From NCBI GenBank assembly GCA_039545295.1, contig BCIK01000007.1:32605-96604 (forward strand): a stretch of 64,000 nt of DNA. The letters are read 5' to 3'. This document shows positions 1 to 13,208 of the stretch, piece by piece. The first letter of the stretch is position 1. Every line of letters starts with the position of its first letter. The position numbers and the translations under genes are program-made. The stretch comes from Udeniomyces pyricola. Its lineage: Eukaryota > Basidiomycota > Tremellomycetes > Cystofilobasidiales > Mrakiaceae. The notes beneath the pieces were generated by a model. That model was not told where the DNA came from, did no database searches, and saw nothing but the letters and a program-made list of their open reading frames with translations.

Positions 1-3000
1 CATCTCCAACAACCACAGCAACAGCAACAGCCACCTCATCAACGACCGACGTCATTACCCTCAGGCCAACAGCAGCACCCCCAACCCAACCCAAGCGCGT
101 CGTCGGGTTCTTCAGTCTCCTCGTCATCTGCCCCGTCCTATCTCCCTCTCTCTTCAGTCGCAAATCATCCATCTTCCTCCTACTATGACTATGCATTCAT
201 GCCGCCACCCTCGGCGCCCTGCGCTTCCGATTGGCTCGCTAAGAGCTCTTCGGACGACAAGGCCGAGATCGATCTCGGCGGCAGCGCCGTCTCCAGCAGG
301 CAAACGGACAGAACCACAGATGAACGGAATTCGTCCGAGTTTGACCGATTTAAAGTTGAAGAAATGGAAGAGGACGATCATGTTTTCGATCACGGTGACG
401 AAGAAGACGACGAGGAGGAATCCCGGGTGACCAAGGATGGGTCCTTGTTGCCATCCACTACCCACGGGTCTATCACTACAGGCCATGCAGAGGTGCGTTT
501 TGCGTCGAAAGGCGGAGGGTTTCACTCGATTGTCCTCGGCGGTCGGCTCGACCTACCGGGTCCAACCGGACCCTTTGAGTTGATGTCGAAGAGGCACATT
601 GATCTGCTCTCGATTCAACCGCACCGATCTGACCCTCATGTCACCCTCTCTACCACATGTGATGTTTCTGACCCGTGTAGGTCAAGCATCGTCGAAGGAC
701 CTCTCGGTTCCAATTTGCCAATCTCGAGGAAACGTTCGCCCAAAATCCCAAGCCCACAGGTGCCCAGCGAAAGAGCTTGTCGGAGAAGCTCGACATGACT
801 CCCCGGGCTGTTCAGGTCTGGTTCCAAAATCGGTTCGTGTTGCTCCATATATGGGCTGTCTCATATAAACCAGCCGAAAGAAGCGCGGCGCGGCATGGAG
901 GATTGAGCCGCGTGGCGATGTGCTTCTCTGTCACCACTGTGCGTATATGGATAATTCCGCGAAGGTACAAGCTGACTTTGTATCTTTTTTTCTCTTGATC
1001 GGATAGTCGGGCTAAAGCTAAGAATCAGGCCAAAAAGAACGCAGAGGCCGCCCTGTCCGTCAGGCCTCATCTCGAGCCAAGCCTTCCCGGAAACCAATTC
1101 CCCTCTGTCCGCCAGCCCTACCTTCCGTCTTCTTCTTCTTCTTCCTCGTCTCCCTCCTCCATGATGGCTGCGTCACTCGCCCTCAACAACAGCCGTCACC
1201 CGTCTTTTAACGCACAGTTTCGACCAGTCTCACACGCCCCTTCGGCTTCTTCCGCCAACTCACTCCGACGGGGCTCGATTCACGGCTCGAACGAATTTAA
1301 TTCGCACCCGTCCTCAATTACTTCGGGCCCAACAGACCCTTCAACAATGCCTCTTCTACGGTGGGACCCTCAACCTCAACCTTCGTACAACCAACTCCAA
1401 AAAGCTGCTGTTCCGTCGTCGTCCTCGGCGGGCAACGTGAACCACACTTACCCAGCTGTGGTCTACCGGACCCCTCAGCTCGTGCAGGCCCCGTTGATCA
1501 GTGGGCTCAGTCGGCGGGGGTCTGTCGTCCCGTCTTCGACGTCGTATCCATTTGAAGACGCGTCTGGCCAAGGTGCCGGGGCAACGGCTATGGGTCGACG
1601 ATCGAGCATGCCGGTCGCAGCGTATCACCCGTACCAACATCACCAGAGGACATTCTCCACCTCAAGTACACAAAGCTCCAACGGACCGGGTGGAAGCATC
1701 AGCGGAGGAGGGTATCCTGGACTATACTCCTCCGCTAGTCATAGCCCTGCCAACGGAGGGGCAGGGGGCCGTCGGGGATCCGTTGCCAGCATCGCTTCAT
1801 CAAACGGTGGTGGAGGAGGATCGATTGGGCCAGAGAGGAATACGAAGCGAAGAGGATCGAACGGCATGCTTTTGATGTCATCAGTCGGTCCAAGTTCAAG
1901 TGGCGCAGGAGCGGAAGGAGGGTGGTGCTCGGCTGTTGGAACGCGTCGAGGTAGCATATCTCATCCGGCTCCTCTACAACTTGCGCAGTCTAATTTTGCC
2001 CAATTTCAGCAGCAACAACAGCAGCAGCAAATATCGCAGTCACATGCCTTTGTCAACCCCGCTTCGTTCACGCCGTACCCACCCTATGCTCATCAGCATC
2101 AACATCCAGTAGTCGACCTTTCACTTCTCCCTTCCCAATATGATGGTCCTGATTTGATTGATGACCATCGCCGATCGTCTATATCAGGCCAGCACGCTTC
2201 ACATCCCCAACAACAACAACTTGCCTATGCCTTGTCCGCGAACCGACATACCCTTCCATCTCAAGATGATTCATCCTCCTACATCTTGTCCCCTTCATCC
2301 GTCATGAAGACTGAGCCTTCGACCATCGGCGCTCTGATTGATCCGTTCGATCCTTCGGCTTCACTTCCTCCAATCGGCTCGAGCGGCGACGTAAACAATC
2401 TTAGAACCAACGCAGCGTCCTTCGGCGCTGCCAATCCTGTTATCGCCGGGCGAGTCCTTTCGCCAATCCAGGATCATGAGTCTCCAGGTTTGGCCACGCT
2501 GAGCATGGCCGAGTTTCAGTTTCCACCTCCCTTATCATCAGATGCCCAAGTCTACAATCATCAGCCACCTCATCATCATTCAAATCAACCCCAAGCCCTT
2601 CCAGGATCTTATCTGCCTCAACCGAGCACTGCTAGCCCCACCGGTTCTTCAACTTTCTTTGATCCGAGATCATTGCCGTCCATGAATGCCACCTCTGATG
2701 CCTCGATCCTCGCGGTCAATGACCACACCACTGCGGTTGATGGGATCAGTTCCCAACCATTGACGTCGACCAACTTTGCTTCGACGTTCTCATCCGGGCT
2801 TGCGCATCCACAGTCCATCGATCACCACCTCCAACAGCAGCATCCGCAATCTTACCACCCTCAACAGCAACAGCAACAGCAACAGCAACAAGTCAACCTA
2901 CGGCATGGAATCCACTCTTCTCCGAATGGGACGGCAGACTCGTACCAATTTGCCATGCGAGAGGGTGGAGAGGATGGCAATGGTGGCGGAACGATTGCGG

Positions 3001-4064
3001 TCGCAAGAAGACGACATGGAGAGGACGATCACTCGGGGCGCTTGGCTGATGGTGTGATCAAAGTGGACGGCGGGCCAGAGATGATGAGTGGACAATATCC
3101 GATGGTTCCCTGGAGTAGCTCTTTCGGAAACGGATCGGGTGAGAGACGGAGCGGAAGTGGCAGGGACAGGGGTTCGGAGAGTCGACGTGAGACGCGCCCC
3201 AGAGTGGAAGGAGGTGGACCAGAAGGAAGCGGCGGGTCAGACGCAGAGTCGCCGTTCGGGTTCAATCCGGTCATGAGGAGAACTTCGGCGTGAGTGGTCT
3301 CTTTCTCCTCGTCCGCCTAGCTTTCCTCTTCTTGTTTGAGGGGGAGGGGCGCCGATCCCTCGACCATGCTGTCCAATGGCATGTTGGGTCTGCAAGAACT
3401 AATTGGAACTGACTGCTACATCAACCTTTTACCTTCTTCTTTCTTGCCCCATTCTGCCCAATTTTTCTGATCTGCTTGCGTGTTGTTTGATCGACAACAG
3501 CGGTACCGAGCTCACTCAAAATTTCTCCCACCTCCAAATGAGTTCTTTTAATGCGGGCGGCGGTAGTAATACCGGAGGCCTGAGCGGTGTCAATTCAAGC
3601 GGCCTTGGTGGAATCGGGGGAGAATTGTACACGTTACGTGAGGCGACCTTGTCGGTTTCGCCTGTGAGGAGCGTGAAGCAAGAGGGCAGCGGTGAGGAAT
3701 CAGGAGGAGGAAGGACATCAAAAGATGTCAGGGTGAGTGCTTTATTTCTCTGCTTTGCTTTGTTCCCCTCATGTTTGCACGATTCAGAACTCGGTCGGGC
3801 GACGTGTTCAGAAAAGCATGACTTTCGTTCTCCTTTCTTCGCTATACTGAACTGTTTCGACCCCTTCAACTCATCCAGCATCAAGACTCTGTCCCTACAC
3901 TCGTCAATCCGCCATTCAGTACCCCAACGACCCTATCGTACGATCTTCTTCCCTCTCCAACATCAACCTATAACCCGCACTATCAGTCGCACCCTCTCCA
4001 GATTCCCCAAGAGCAGGAGTATTCGTTGGATCTTGGAACCTACGACAACTCTGACCAACTTTGA
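1..4064 (+). CDS. Homeodomain transcription factor, 5' end cut by window edge
   Basis: Five exons are supported: <1-492, 681-832, 1007-3289, 3501-3732 and 3879-4064 (stop TGA 4062-4064), together 1114 residues plus a missing start. The open frame runs in from base 1. Exons 2 and 3 join to give a typical (non-TALE) homeodomain at about residues 167-224 of the visible part: a basic RRRTSRFQ start, a helix with LSEKLDMTPRAVQVWFQNRR, then the AKAKNQAKK basic tail. The intron at 833-1006 splits the codon between the two Arg residues of WFQNRR. This fold binds DNA through helix 3, so the protein acts in the nucleus. The rest is low complexity: Ser/Gly-rich stretches, several RRGS-type motifs (possible phosphorylation sites), Gln runs near 2004-2035 and 2863-2895, and acidic residues before the homeodomain. 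Target genes cannot be told from the sequence. The homeodomain is very sure; the tail exons are good. Confidence 0.9.
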
Positions 4065-5126
4065 GCCGCTACCATATCCTCAGTATTATCTTGGCCAAGG
4101 GATGGCAGCAAAAAATGTAATAAATGGCATGTTTCAGTACCGAAAGCGAACGAGGAAGGAGTGAGAGGTGGAGGGATTCTGTTTTCCATCCGAATCCACA
4201 TTCTTTCGGCCGTTCAATCCACCCTATGGAGTCTATCCCAACTCTTATGATTCTGCGTTTCCTTCTTCTTTTTCTTCTTCTTTTTCTTCTATCTCTCCTT
4301 CTTCCCTCTCTTCCAACCTGTTCATTTTCGTCTTGCTTCACGACCTCCTTCCTTATATGTACCGTACTTGCTCCTTTTTTTTTACTAGTAACTATCAAAC
4401 GTACTCGGTCCTTGGTCTTCAATGCATTACTGTCTTTTTACCTCTCTCACCTCCTCTTCCTGTTCTTCTTTTGCCCTTTAATTCTGATCGACTCTCCTGC
4501 TGTCTACCGACAGTGTTACCTCTGTCAATTAATTCTTTTGCGACTGGTCCAACCCGGGTCCTCCCTCTTGCTTGTTTCTCTCGCTGTCGTCGTCCCAACT
4601 CGGAAGCGAGTCATAGATCTTTCCCTTTCACGTTCACTGGTGGACCAGCTTACGTACATGCATATATTATAGTCTCAGATCATCAAATCAGTAGCAGCTG
4701 CGATGCGAATTCCCTGTGTTTCGTCTTTGCCCAATTAATGCTTCTGTGCTCGTTATAGCTCGACTTGATCGTCTCTTTTTCTTCTTTTTTTTTTTGTTCA
4801 CTCTTCCCGCCGTGGTCCTTCTTTCTGTTTCAACGAGTCAATTGCTATCAAACACCAGCTCCACAACGGCTCTGTTCATACCATCTAGGTGGCGTTGTGG
4901 ATCTCGGTTTATGTCATTGCACTGTTCTTGACCGTACCAGCAGCTTATATACCGAAAGACATACGAGTCGTTACATGTTCTTTTCCTTCACGCGTGGGTT
5001 GATGAGCGCATGCTCACGCATCAAATCGAACCAACAGATGACGATGAAGTACACATCAATATCAACTCTCGTTTAAAGAAAAGGACCCTCGGCTATTCGC
5101 TACCACACATGCCAAAGAGGCTCTCA
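4065..5126. other. Intergenic, convergent 3' ends
   Basis: No supported gene. The stretch lies between the stop codons of the homeodomain gene (+) and the small membrane-protein gene (-). It is T/C-rich on the plus strand from about 4250 to 4870 and presumably holds both 3' untranslated regions. The open frames here are repetitive Phe/Leu/Ser translations of pyrimidine tracts. Confidence 0.6.
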
Positions 5127-5772
5127 TCAACGACCTCCAGCGAAGAAACTTCTGGTCCATCCCCACCAAAACTCGCGGTTCGAGAAACCAACGGCCATTG
5201 CCTTGTGCCACACTATACAGAGGTAGAGCAAGGGAATGTTGATAGAGAATGAGGGAAAAGAAGAGAGGGGTTAGTAAGTTCGATGGTTGCAGACATTGGG
5301 GGAGGGGGCGAACCGAAAAGGCGATCAGCCCGGAACGGGACTGCAGGCGATTATTCAAGAGAAAAGACCCGTGATATATGGCAGAGCTGGTTCTAGTCTT
5401 GATATGAACTTAGATGAGACGAGACTCAGGAAAAACGAGAAAGAGTAAAGGGGAGACTTTTGTAAGGAAACGGCACGAACCTTTGAAGCCAAACCTTCGA
5501 CCGTAGTAGCCCGCCAAGAACGGGACCGCCAACGCGAGAATCAGCTTAGACTGGGAGACCATTCGATCGTATTCTTCAGCAGCGAGGCGTTTGTCTTCGG
5601 CGTCTTCGTCTTCATCGCCATCGCTGGAGGAATCGCCGGAGGAGGTCGAGAGGGAGTCGGAATCGGAGGCATCGTTGGCGGTAGTAGAGGGTAGGTTGAG
5701 AGCAGAGGCTGGGCCACCACCGGTAGAGGTTGAGGCGTTGTAGGCTTGGGAGGCTTGAGAAAGGTCCGACAT
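5127..5772 (-). CDS. Small acidic single-span membrane protein, possibly Mim2-like
   Basis: Two exons on the minus strand, 5772-5481 and 5212-5127, give a 125-residue protein. The donor gttcgt at 5480 and the acceptor ...gtatag at 5213 restore the frame. Residues 1-75 are Ser/Thr-rich and strongly acidic (a run of Asp/Glu). A hydrophobic segment follows, LILALAVPFLAGYYGRRFGF, then a Trp-rich C-terminus ending in WWGWTRSFFAGGR. An acidic N-terminus, one membrane span, a GRRF motif and an aromatic tail recall Mim2, a small subunit of the fungal MIM outer-membrane insertase. That likeness is from memory of the family pattern, not an alignment. It could instead be any small tail-anchored protein. 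The gene is divergent from VPS8 with 288 bp between the start codons. The gene itself looks real; the name is tentative. Confidence 0.7.
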
Positions 5773-6060
5773 GTGTGTTGAATGTGCGTGTGGAAGTGTT
5801 TGTGGACGTGTAGCTATGGGAGAAGGATGGATGAGATGATGCTGCTGCTGCTGTTGCTAATGATGGTGTGTGGGTCTGGTATTGTCAATGGCGTCGCGTC
5901 ATGCAGTGATGATCGTGATCGATATTCGGCTTGATTTACACGCCCATTCTCTCTTAATTCACTCACATCCCACACTCATCATCATCACCATCTTCACGCA
6001 CCCAACGATACCCCATTCGATATTTTGCACCGGACCCAGACATCCGCCCAACCAGATTCC
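5773..6060. promoter_or_regulatory. Shared divergent promoter region
   Basis: This 288-bp gap separates the start codons of the small membrane-protein gene (-) and VPS8 (+), so both promoters must lie here or overlap the genes. It contains a CTG-type trinucleotide run near 5840-5855 and CA/TC-rich sequence before the VPS8 ATG. No clear TATA box is visible. Confidence 0.5.
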
Positions 6061-9000
6061 ATGCCTCCCCCTATCCGCTCTGCCTCCCAGTCTTCTGCTT
6101 CTACAGTCCGCTATCTATCCTCACGCGAAGAGTCTCAACAAACAGACGACGACGACGACGACGACGACGACAGCGATGAACCTGCATATGACGATCGACT
6201 TCAAGACATCCTCCATCCATCATCATCCTATCAGGGTCTCAACGGCGATGATAACCCGACACAAGACGACGACCCATGGGGGAGGCAGCAAGACGCAGTC
6301 GTCTACGACAACGGCCACCTCAAAGCGCTCGATGCGCGCAGACGCGCCGAGTGGGAGGACAAGCGGTTTGCCGATGGATACGAGGAGGAAATGCGGGGGA
6401 TCATGGGAAATCACATGCTAGGAGAGGATGGAGATCACAGTAGAGATATTTGGGGATCAGCAGATGTGCATCTTGTAGCTGGAGTCAGCGGATCTCGGGG
6501 GGAAGACGACGAAGAGGAAGACGAGATGGGTGAGTTTGTAGATGCCAAAGACGAATTTGTAAGTGCTAGTTCCTCGTGATCGTTCGTACACAAGACTGAA
6601 ATCCACCATGCTGATCTAGATTTTGAGATTGACAGGATGATGGCAATGACGATGATGACGAGGCGTTGTCGGATAGGACACCATCGTTCTCGTCGGTTCG
6701 TGTCAAGTCAAACGTTACGACCGCGGGAGATGTCTCGCCTCCCACAAGTCATGCTCAGACCTCGGCAGCTCGTAGACCGGCTTTCCTTCGTACGTGTTTT
6801 CCTCCTTGGCTTTTGTCGACTGCTTGGAACTGAGCGTTGGAACCCCACGTCGAGATGTTGAGCCTCTCAATCTCATCAACGATTCAACTGGTTGATCATT
6901 GCCTCTTTCATACAGACCCTTCCATCTCCCGCCTACGATCCCATATGCGCCACTCGTCTTCTTCCTCAATTGACTCATCAATCTCATCCCATCAACCTCA
7001 TGTCTCACGTTCGGTATCCTCCTCTCATTTCTCCCATCTCTCGCGCACGACGTCCTCCTCGACGCTTCACTCTCTCTCCTCGTCCAATCCGGCACCCCAT
7101 TTGTCTCGTCCTGGCCCATCGTCTCATCCTCTCCTCTCTGATCCCTTGCACTACACGACGCTCAAACGTATCTCATATACCCTCTACCCATCTCATTCAT
7201 CAAACAAGCTCGCGAGCATGGGAGCTCTTTCTAGTGAATCGAGGGGCAACGACGTCAAGAACCCCTCGTCTCTGCGGCCCGAGTTTGGTGCCCCAAGCGT
7301 CATGGTGGCCAATGGGTTGATCTGTGTCGGGACGGATCAAGGCTGGGTTGGAGTCTGGGATTTTAAGGGCGACATGAAGGGCTGGTTTGGTAGTGACATG
7401 ATTGGTACGTCGCTCTCTAAGTCCCCCTTCACTCTCACCCGTCCTATGTCAAAGGGACCCTTTCATTTCGCATTCACGCCCAGCTGATCCTGAAATCTTC
7501 GCGTCGTTCGATCGCACGCCGGTCTCCTCTTCCAACTAGCCTCATCAGCTGGTGCTGTCACGGCGCTCTGCGTGTCCCCCGACCATACCTACCTCGCCGT
7601 CGGCCACGCCTCGGGCCACATCAACCTCTTCCAATTCTCATCAGCAACCCGAGCCATTCCGGCCCGCTCTGCTCCTCCCACCACCCTCGCCGCAGTCAAC
7701 TCGGGCCGACGCGAAGGACATCTACTCGGAACACGGATTCTTCACTTGGGTTTCGTGGGCAAACGTCATACAGCGATTGTCAGCGGGGACGAGAGCGGGC
7801 TTGCGTTCTATCATAGCCTCGGGAGGGTTCTTGGAGTTGATTCAACGGATGTACTGAGGATCCTTGGGAGCTATCCGGACCCTGCTTCTGTGTCTTCTTC
7901 GCCGGCCACCCCTTCCACATCATCTCGGGGCAAGGACGCCGTCTTGACCCCTCCACTTTCTTCGCCCACACCCGTCAAGCTCAAAACCACCCTATTCGCA
8001 GCTTTACCTCTCCCTTACTCGAAATCTGCCTCATCGGACGTGTCTTCATCATCTTCGAACACTTCTTCACCAGCTCTTGCCGTTCCTCACCCAACTGATG
8101 AGTTTCACCTCTCAGCGCTGCTTACCCCTTCAAAACTCTTGATCGTCGGTCTCAAACCCTCTCCTCGAACGTGGCATCGCAGGCTGAGAGGGAACGAAGG
8201 TGGAGAAGAAGCAGGGCGGACTGGAGCGGCCGCCTGGAGAGTCTCGAGTCAGGCTGGGAGGGTCGACCATCAAGGTCGCGGCAGTAGTAGTAGCCGTAGC
8301 AGTGGAGAGGCTACAACAGGTTGGTCAGGGGGAAATGAGATGGGCCGAGATGATCCTGTTCTGGCATGGTGTTGGGGGAGGGTTGTGCGATTGCTTCGGG
8401 TTGTGGTCGCCATAGGTGGTGCTGAGTCTCGGTCAAAGCAGCCCCATGGGCCGACAAAAAACCAAGGAGACGACAAAGAGCAGCATGTCCAATTTGTTGA
8501 GGAGGGTAGATGGGATTGTCCGCTAGGCGCAGTCTTGGGGTTGGAATGGCTCGGTCCCCATGTGAGTAGCATGGCTCTTGATCCCTCTCGCTAAGACTTT
8601 GAGTAATTACTGATCCATCTCATCGACCTTCTTCTGCATAGCACCTACTTGTCCTCGTCGCCAAGTCGCTTCTCATCCTCGACAGTCGAGATTTCAGCCG
8701 CGTGGAGCAATCCGACATTGATGCCCGACTCCTCGTTTCCAATGATTTCTACATCCGGCTTGCCTCGGCGGGGTCGGCGGGCAGCAGAGGTGGCGAAGAG
8801 AGACATGGCTCGGTCGCCGGGAGCATGAGCGTGTACAAGAGCAAGGTCTTTTTCTTGGTACGTTGAGCTATATAGGCAACAAGACAAGAGTTGAACTGCA
8901 ACTTTTGCCATCTTCACCCTATCGCGCATTGCTGACTGACCCGTCGTGCATCGTAATCACTTTAGACCAGGTCCGATCTCCGCGTCGGTTCGGTTCTCAC

Positions 9001-12000
9001 ATGGACCGATCATCTCCTGTCGCTTATGCAGGTCGGCGATATTTTGTCTGCCATCCGTCTCGCTACCGCCTATCACCTCGGCTCGATTTCTTCGACGATT
9101 CTTGGCCTGCCTGCTTCTACTTCCGACCGTCAAACCGTCGTCGGTCAGCGACTAAGTGGTCTCATGCGGTCGTCTCTCCGCTACACCTTTTCTGAAGATC
9201 GCATGACAGACGGTACCCACGCGAGCTATGATGGTCGAGGCGTCGATCGCACTGAGCTCTTCGAAGGCCTCGTCGAAGTCATGGCAGAAGCTTGCCTAGC
9301 GATCAACAACCTGGAGTTCCTCTGGGAGGACGTCTACGAACGGTATCAAGAAGCCTATATCAATGGCATCTTTCTCGCTCGAATTCAGCCGTTTATATTC
9401 GACGGCCGGATCCAAACCATCCCTACGCCTATCCTTCAGACGCTGTTGCGCCAATTGGACGAGCGAGGGGAGCTCGATCGCCTTGAAAGTCTCATTTGGC
9501 ACGTTGATCCCTCCTCGCTCGATATCCATCAAGCCATCGGACTCTGTCAGAAGCACCGCCTCCTCGACGCACTCGTCTCTGTCTTCACTCGGTCGCTGCA
9601 CGATTACGTCTCACCTGTCGTTGTGCTCCTTGTGCTTGTTCTCCGGATCCAAACGCATCGGACGAGACGACCTCGCCGAATCGGCGCCGTTGAGCAGGTG
9701 TCGTCGAGCTCAGCAGCAGTGGCCGCGACGGACGATGAGATTGAGGCCCTCGTTCCGGACGCTTACAAACTTCACGCCTATTTGGGCGAAGTTCTCTCAG
9801 GCCTCGCATATCCAAGCAAGGACGTCATGTCTGAAGATGACGCGTTTGCGGCCCGTACAGCCGTGTACGCGTTCGTCTTCAGTGGCGAGCTTGTCCCGTA
9901 CCCCTCAGAACCGGAAAAACTTGTTCCTTCACTCGAGTATTCGTGTCCCTACCCTTATCTCCGACTTCTTCTCCATTTCGATACCGAAGCGTTCCTCCAT
10001 GCTATGGACATCGCCTTCGAAGACCCTTACCTCAACGACGACGTCACAGACAAACCCATCTCGCGTCAACTCATCCTCAACCTTCTTCTCGACATCATAT
10101 CCCCTGTCTCCTCGTCAACGAGCGGTGTCTCTCCTCGCGCCGAGTCGTTCTCCCCCTCTGATATCACCCTCCTCAATATCTTCGTTTCTCGGAACTTACC
10201 AAAGTATCCGCAATTCCTCGTTGTACCGCCTTCGACGCTTCATCGCATCCTCGTCTCCCTCTCAACGGACCCCGACCAAAGTACGCGTGAGGACCGTCAA
10301 CTTGCCGCCGAATACCTCCTCTCAGCTTATACCCCTCACGATACCGATGATATGCTCGCCCTCTTTGAAGCCGCCGGCTTCTTTCGCATCCTCCGCTCGA
10401 CGTATCGGGCCGAACATCGCTGGGCAGCTCTCGTCTCGACGTATGTCAATGATCCCGAGAGTGATCTTGAAGTGTTTGCGATTCTCTCGGACATCCTGCA
10501 AGCTGCCTCGCTTGAAAACGTCCCCTCTTCCTCGACCTCGACCGCGCCGACCCTCTCCTCGGACTTGACTCACGTCATTCTCAGCTCGATTTCGTTCCTC
10601 TCAACCGTTGATGTGGTCCAAACTGCCTTCCTCGTTGATCGATTCCTGCCCTCTCAACACGCTGCTGTCCTTGCCACTCTCTCTTCAACCCCTCGCAAAC
10701 AATGCAGCTATTGTCGCTGCCTTCTCTCCCCACAATCCCTTCTCGATGAGCCTCGCTTCTCCAACAGGCGAGGTAGCCGCATCGACGACGACGAGGAGGG
10801 CGATGGAAGCAACGAGAGCGGACATCGTCCTCTCCTGCTCCCTGTGCCTTCTACCGAGGTCAGCTCAAACCTCGAATATCACAGCCGTCACCTTTTCGTT
10901 GAACTCCTTGCCGAATCCAACCCGACCGAATTGATTCCGCTCTTGGATGCTTCCCCACCTGATCGGTTCGACCTCTCGCGCGTCGTTGAGATCTGCGAGG
11001 CAGCGTCAGTGCTGGAAGGCGGTGCTGGGGGAGACGTCGTGGTGTACGCACTAGATCGATTGGGTCAAACAAGAGCGGCGTTTGACAAGGTTTTGAGCGT
11101 CATCAACCATCGTGGGGCGGGACTCGCAGAGGCATTTGGCTCGTCCCTGCTTGGCGAAAGGATAGAAGACGAGACTCGTCAGGAGACGGATTCGAGTTTG
11201 GCGAGCCTGCAGGAACTTAGACGAGTCGTGCGCATGGGTGTCAAGCTCTGTCTCAAGTATTCAAACAAGACGACGACGACGACGAACTTGAGCGGCGGTC
11301 TTGTTGGAACGCTTACCGGGGAAGAGACCAACGCGATGAAAGCCGAGGAGATGTGGTACAAGGTTTTACATGAACTCATCGAACTCGTCCAATCTATCTC
11401 GTCTATCGTCACGCCCGCCGAGATCAACTCCACCCTGTCGACTCTTCCTGTCACGACCATTGGTACCACCGCCTCTACTACGCCTCATCGTCTACCCATC
11501 CAACTACCTCTTACATCCCTTCCACCATCCCTATCGGTATCGACATCCACTCAACCTCTCGGAACACTCGTCCTCGACTCCCTTCGTTCGCTGATCCAAG
11601 AAACCTTGACGTCACTCGTGTCGACATCGTCGACAACATCCCTCTCCTTTCCCCTCCTCTTCAAGCGGCTCCTCTCATCGACGTCGTCGTCGTCACCACC
11701 ATCTCCCTCAGAAACCTCGGCCCCATCTTCCGCTTTGGTCGTTCCCCCTCGGCGTCGTCTGTACGCCGAGTTCCGAAGCATCCTCACGGGTATGCTCGAG
11801 ACGTACCGGAGCGATGGCGAGTTGTTGGCGATCACGATCCGGTTGCTCGAACGGGACCTGGTCGAGGTCGGAAGGACGTTGACGGAAGGAAAGATGAGGG
11901 GTTGGAGAGGGACGGGAACGTCGTGTGAAGGGTGTGGAGCAGCGTTGATGAAGACGGAGAGTGGTGAGAAGAATATGAAGAAGACGAAAAAGGCCACTGG

Positions 12001-12178
12001 TGCCACCATTATCGGTGAGATACCGATGTCGTTTGGTAGGACCGTCGTCGGACAGGAGGATGGAGGAGATGTCGATGGTGAGAATGAAGAAGTTGGGGAG
12101 ACGGCATCGGATGAAGCTGTCGTGATCTTCAGGTCGGGCGAGGCGTTCCATCGACGGTGTATGCCTCGAATGGAATAA
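6061..12178 (+). CDS. VPS8: CORVET subunit Vps8 (vacuolar sorting / endosomal tethering)
   Basis: Six exons, 6061-6558, 6636-6789, 6916-7404, 7540-8561, 8642-8857 and 8966-12178, give 1863 residues. Vps8 is the Rab5-binding subunit of the CORVET tether on early endosomes. The N-terminus is acidic and Ser-rich. The middle exons carry WD-like propeller strands (GAVTALCVS...LAVGHASGHINLF; LLVLVAKSLLILDSR). Exons 5 and 6 join to RVGSVLTWTDHLLSLMQVGDILSAIRLA, the characteristic Vps8 core, followed by a long helical region. Cysteine pairs occur as KQCSYCRC and, at the very end, CEGCG...FHRRCM. The protein stops four residues after HRRC, so the usual C-terminal RING lacks its last zinc ligands. The exon 4 acceptor could be 7549 instead of 7540 (same frame). 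An upstream in-frame TTG at 6025 was not used because ATG 6061 is available. Identification is strong. Confidence 0.92.
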
Positions 12179-13208
12179 AGCAGAAGAAGACATGGCAGTT
12201 GAGGCATGGGTTTTAACGATGGGACGGAGGGACGGAGGAAGGGAAGGGGATCTTTTGGGAAGCTAGGTTTTGTGGTTGTCATGTTTAATTTCTTTCTTTC
12301 GAATTTCTTTCAGCAAAGGCCCCCACTGGACGTTTTAGTAAGCTAGAACATCATTTTTATTTTATTTTATTTTTTTCTTCTTTGCTTTTGAGAAAGGAGA
12401 CGAGCGACGAGAGGGTATCACATTTTGGGAGCATGAAAGGACAGAAGAAGAACGAAAGAACAAACGAAGACAAGAGACGAAGAGGAAAGGGGGATAGTGT
12501 GAGGGGTTGAGAAAAAAAAAAAAGACGATGAAAAGAACAAGAAAAAAGCAAGGAAATAGGATGCGAAGGATGTTGAATAATGAGGGTGGGGAACGGTAGA
12601 AACAAGGAGATCTTGACAAGTATAAGAACATGGAGAAAAAAAAGGAAAAACAAGAACAAGAAACAAGAGAGCAGCCAAGGAGGTCACCGGCAGCTATCAA
12701 GCGAGACTGACGTTTCATCAGCTATGAAAGAAACGAAACAAGCAAATGGGTGAGAGGCGATCAAGGTGAAACGCACTTGAAAAGGAACGAGGCAAGACAA
12801 ACACGTGTTTAAGAGCAAAGAAGGTAGTTTAAGGAATGAAAGGATATGAGAATCGACCTTTTTGGGTGTGCTGAGAACAAAACTTCACCAGTGAAGAAAG
12901 AAAACCCCCAACAATGAAACACACAAGACTGAACAAGAGGAGAACGAGAAGAGGTGGAGGAAATGAACGGATGAGCAGAAAGAGGAAGGAGAAATTGATG
13001 ATGACGGCATTGAGAATTGCTGGGTGGGGATAAAATGTGCTGACAGAGACAATGAAGATTTGAGATCGGAGTAGAGCAGAGATGTTAACGTCCCCTATCT
13101 ATCTGCGCAAGAAAGGGGTAAGCATAAAGTGTTCGGGTGTGAATCTCATGGTGGAAAGGAGAGACGAGATCGTCTGGCACGCGTGGGGATGACGAAAGGA
13201 TCCTATGT
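12179..13208. other. Intergenic, convergent 3' ends, purine-rich plus strand
   Basis: Lies between the stop codons of VPS8 (+) and the YTH gene (-). From about 12350 to 13060 the plus strand is mostly A and G, so the minus strand is pyrimidine-rich. Open frames on the minus strand here are Phe/Ser/Leu translations of those tracts. No gene is supported. Confidence 0.6.

Noticed and set aside
9363..10568. 401-codon frame overlapping VPS8 in another frame
   Set aside because: The overlapping VPS8 frame has clear Vps8 motifs; this one is a Ser/Arg/Pro-rich shadow.
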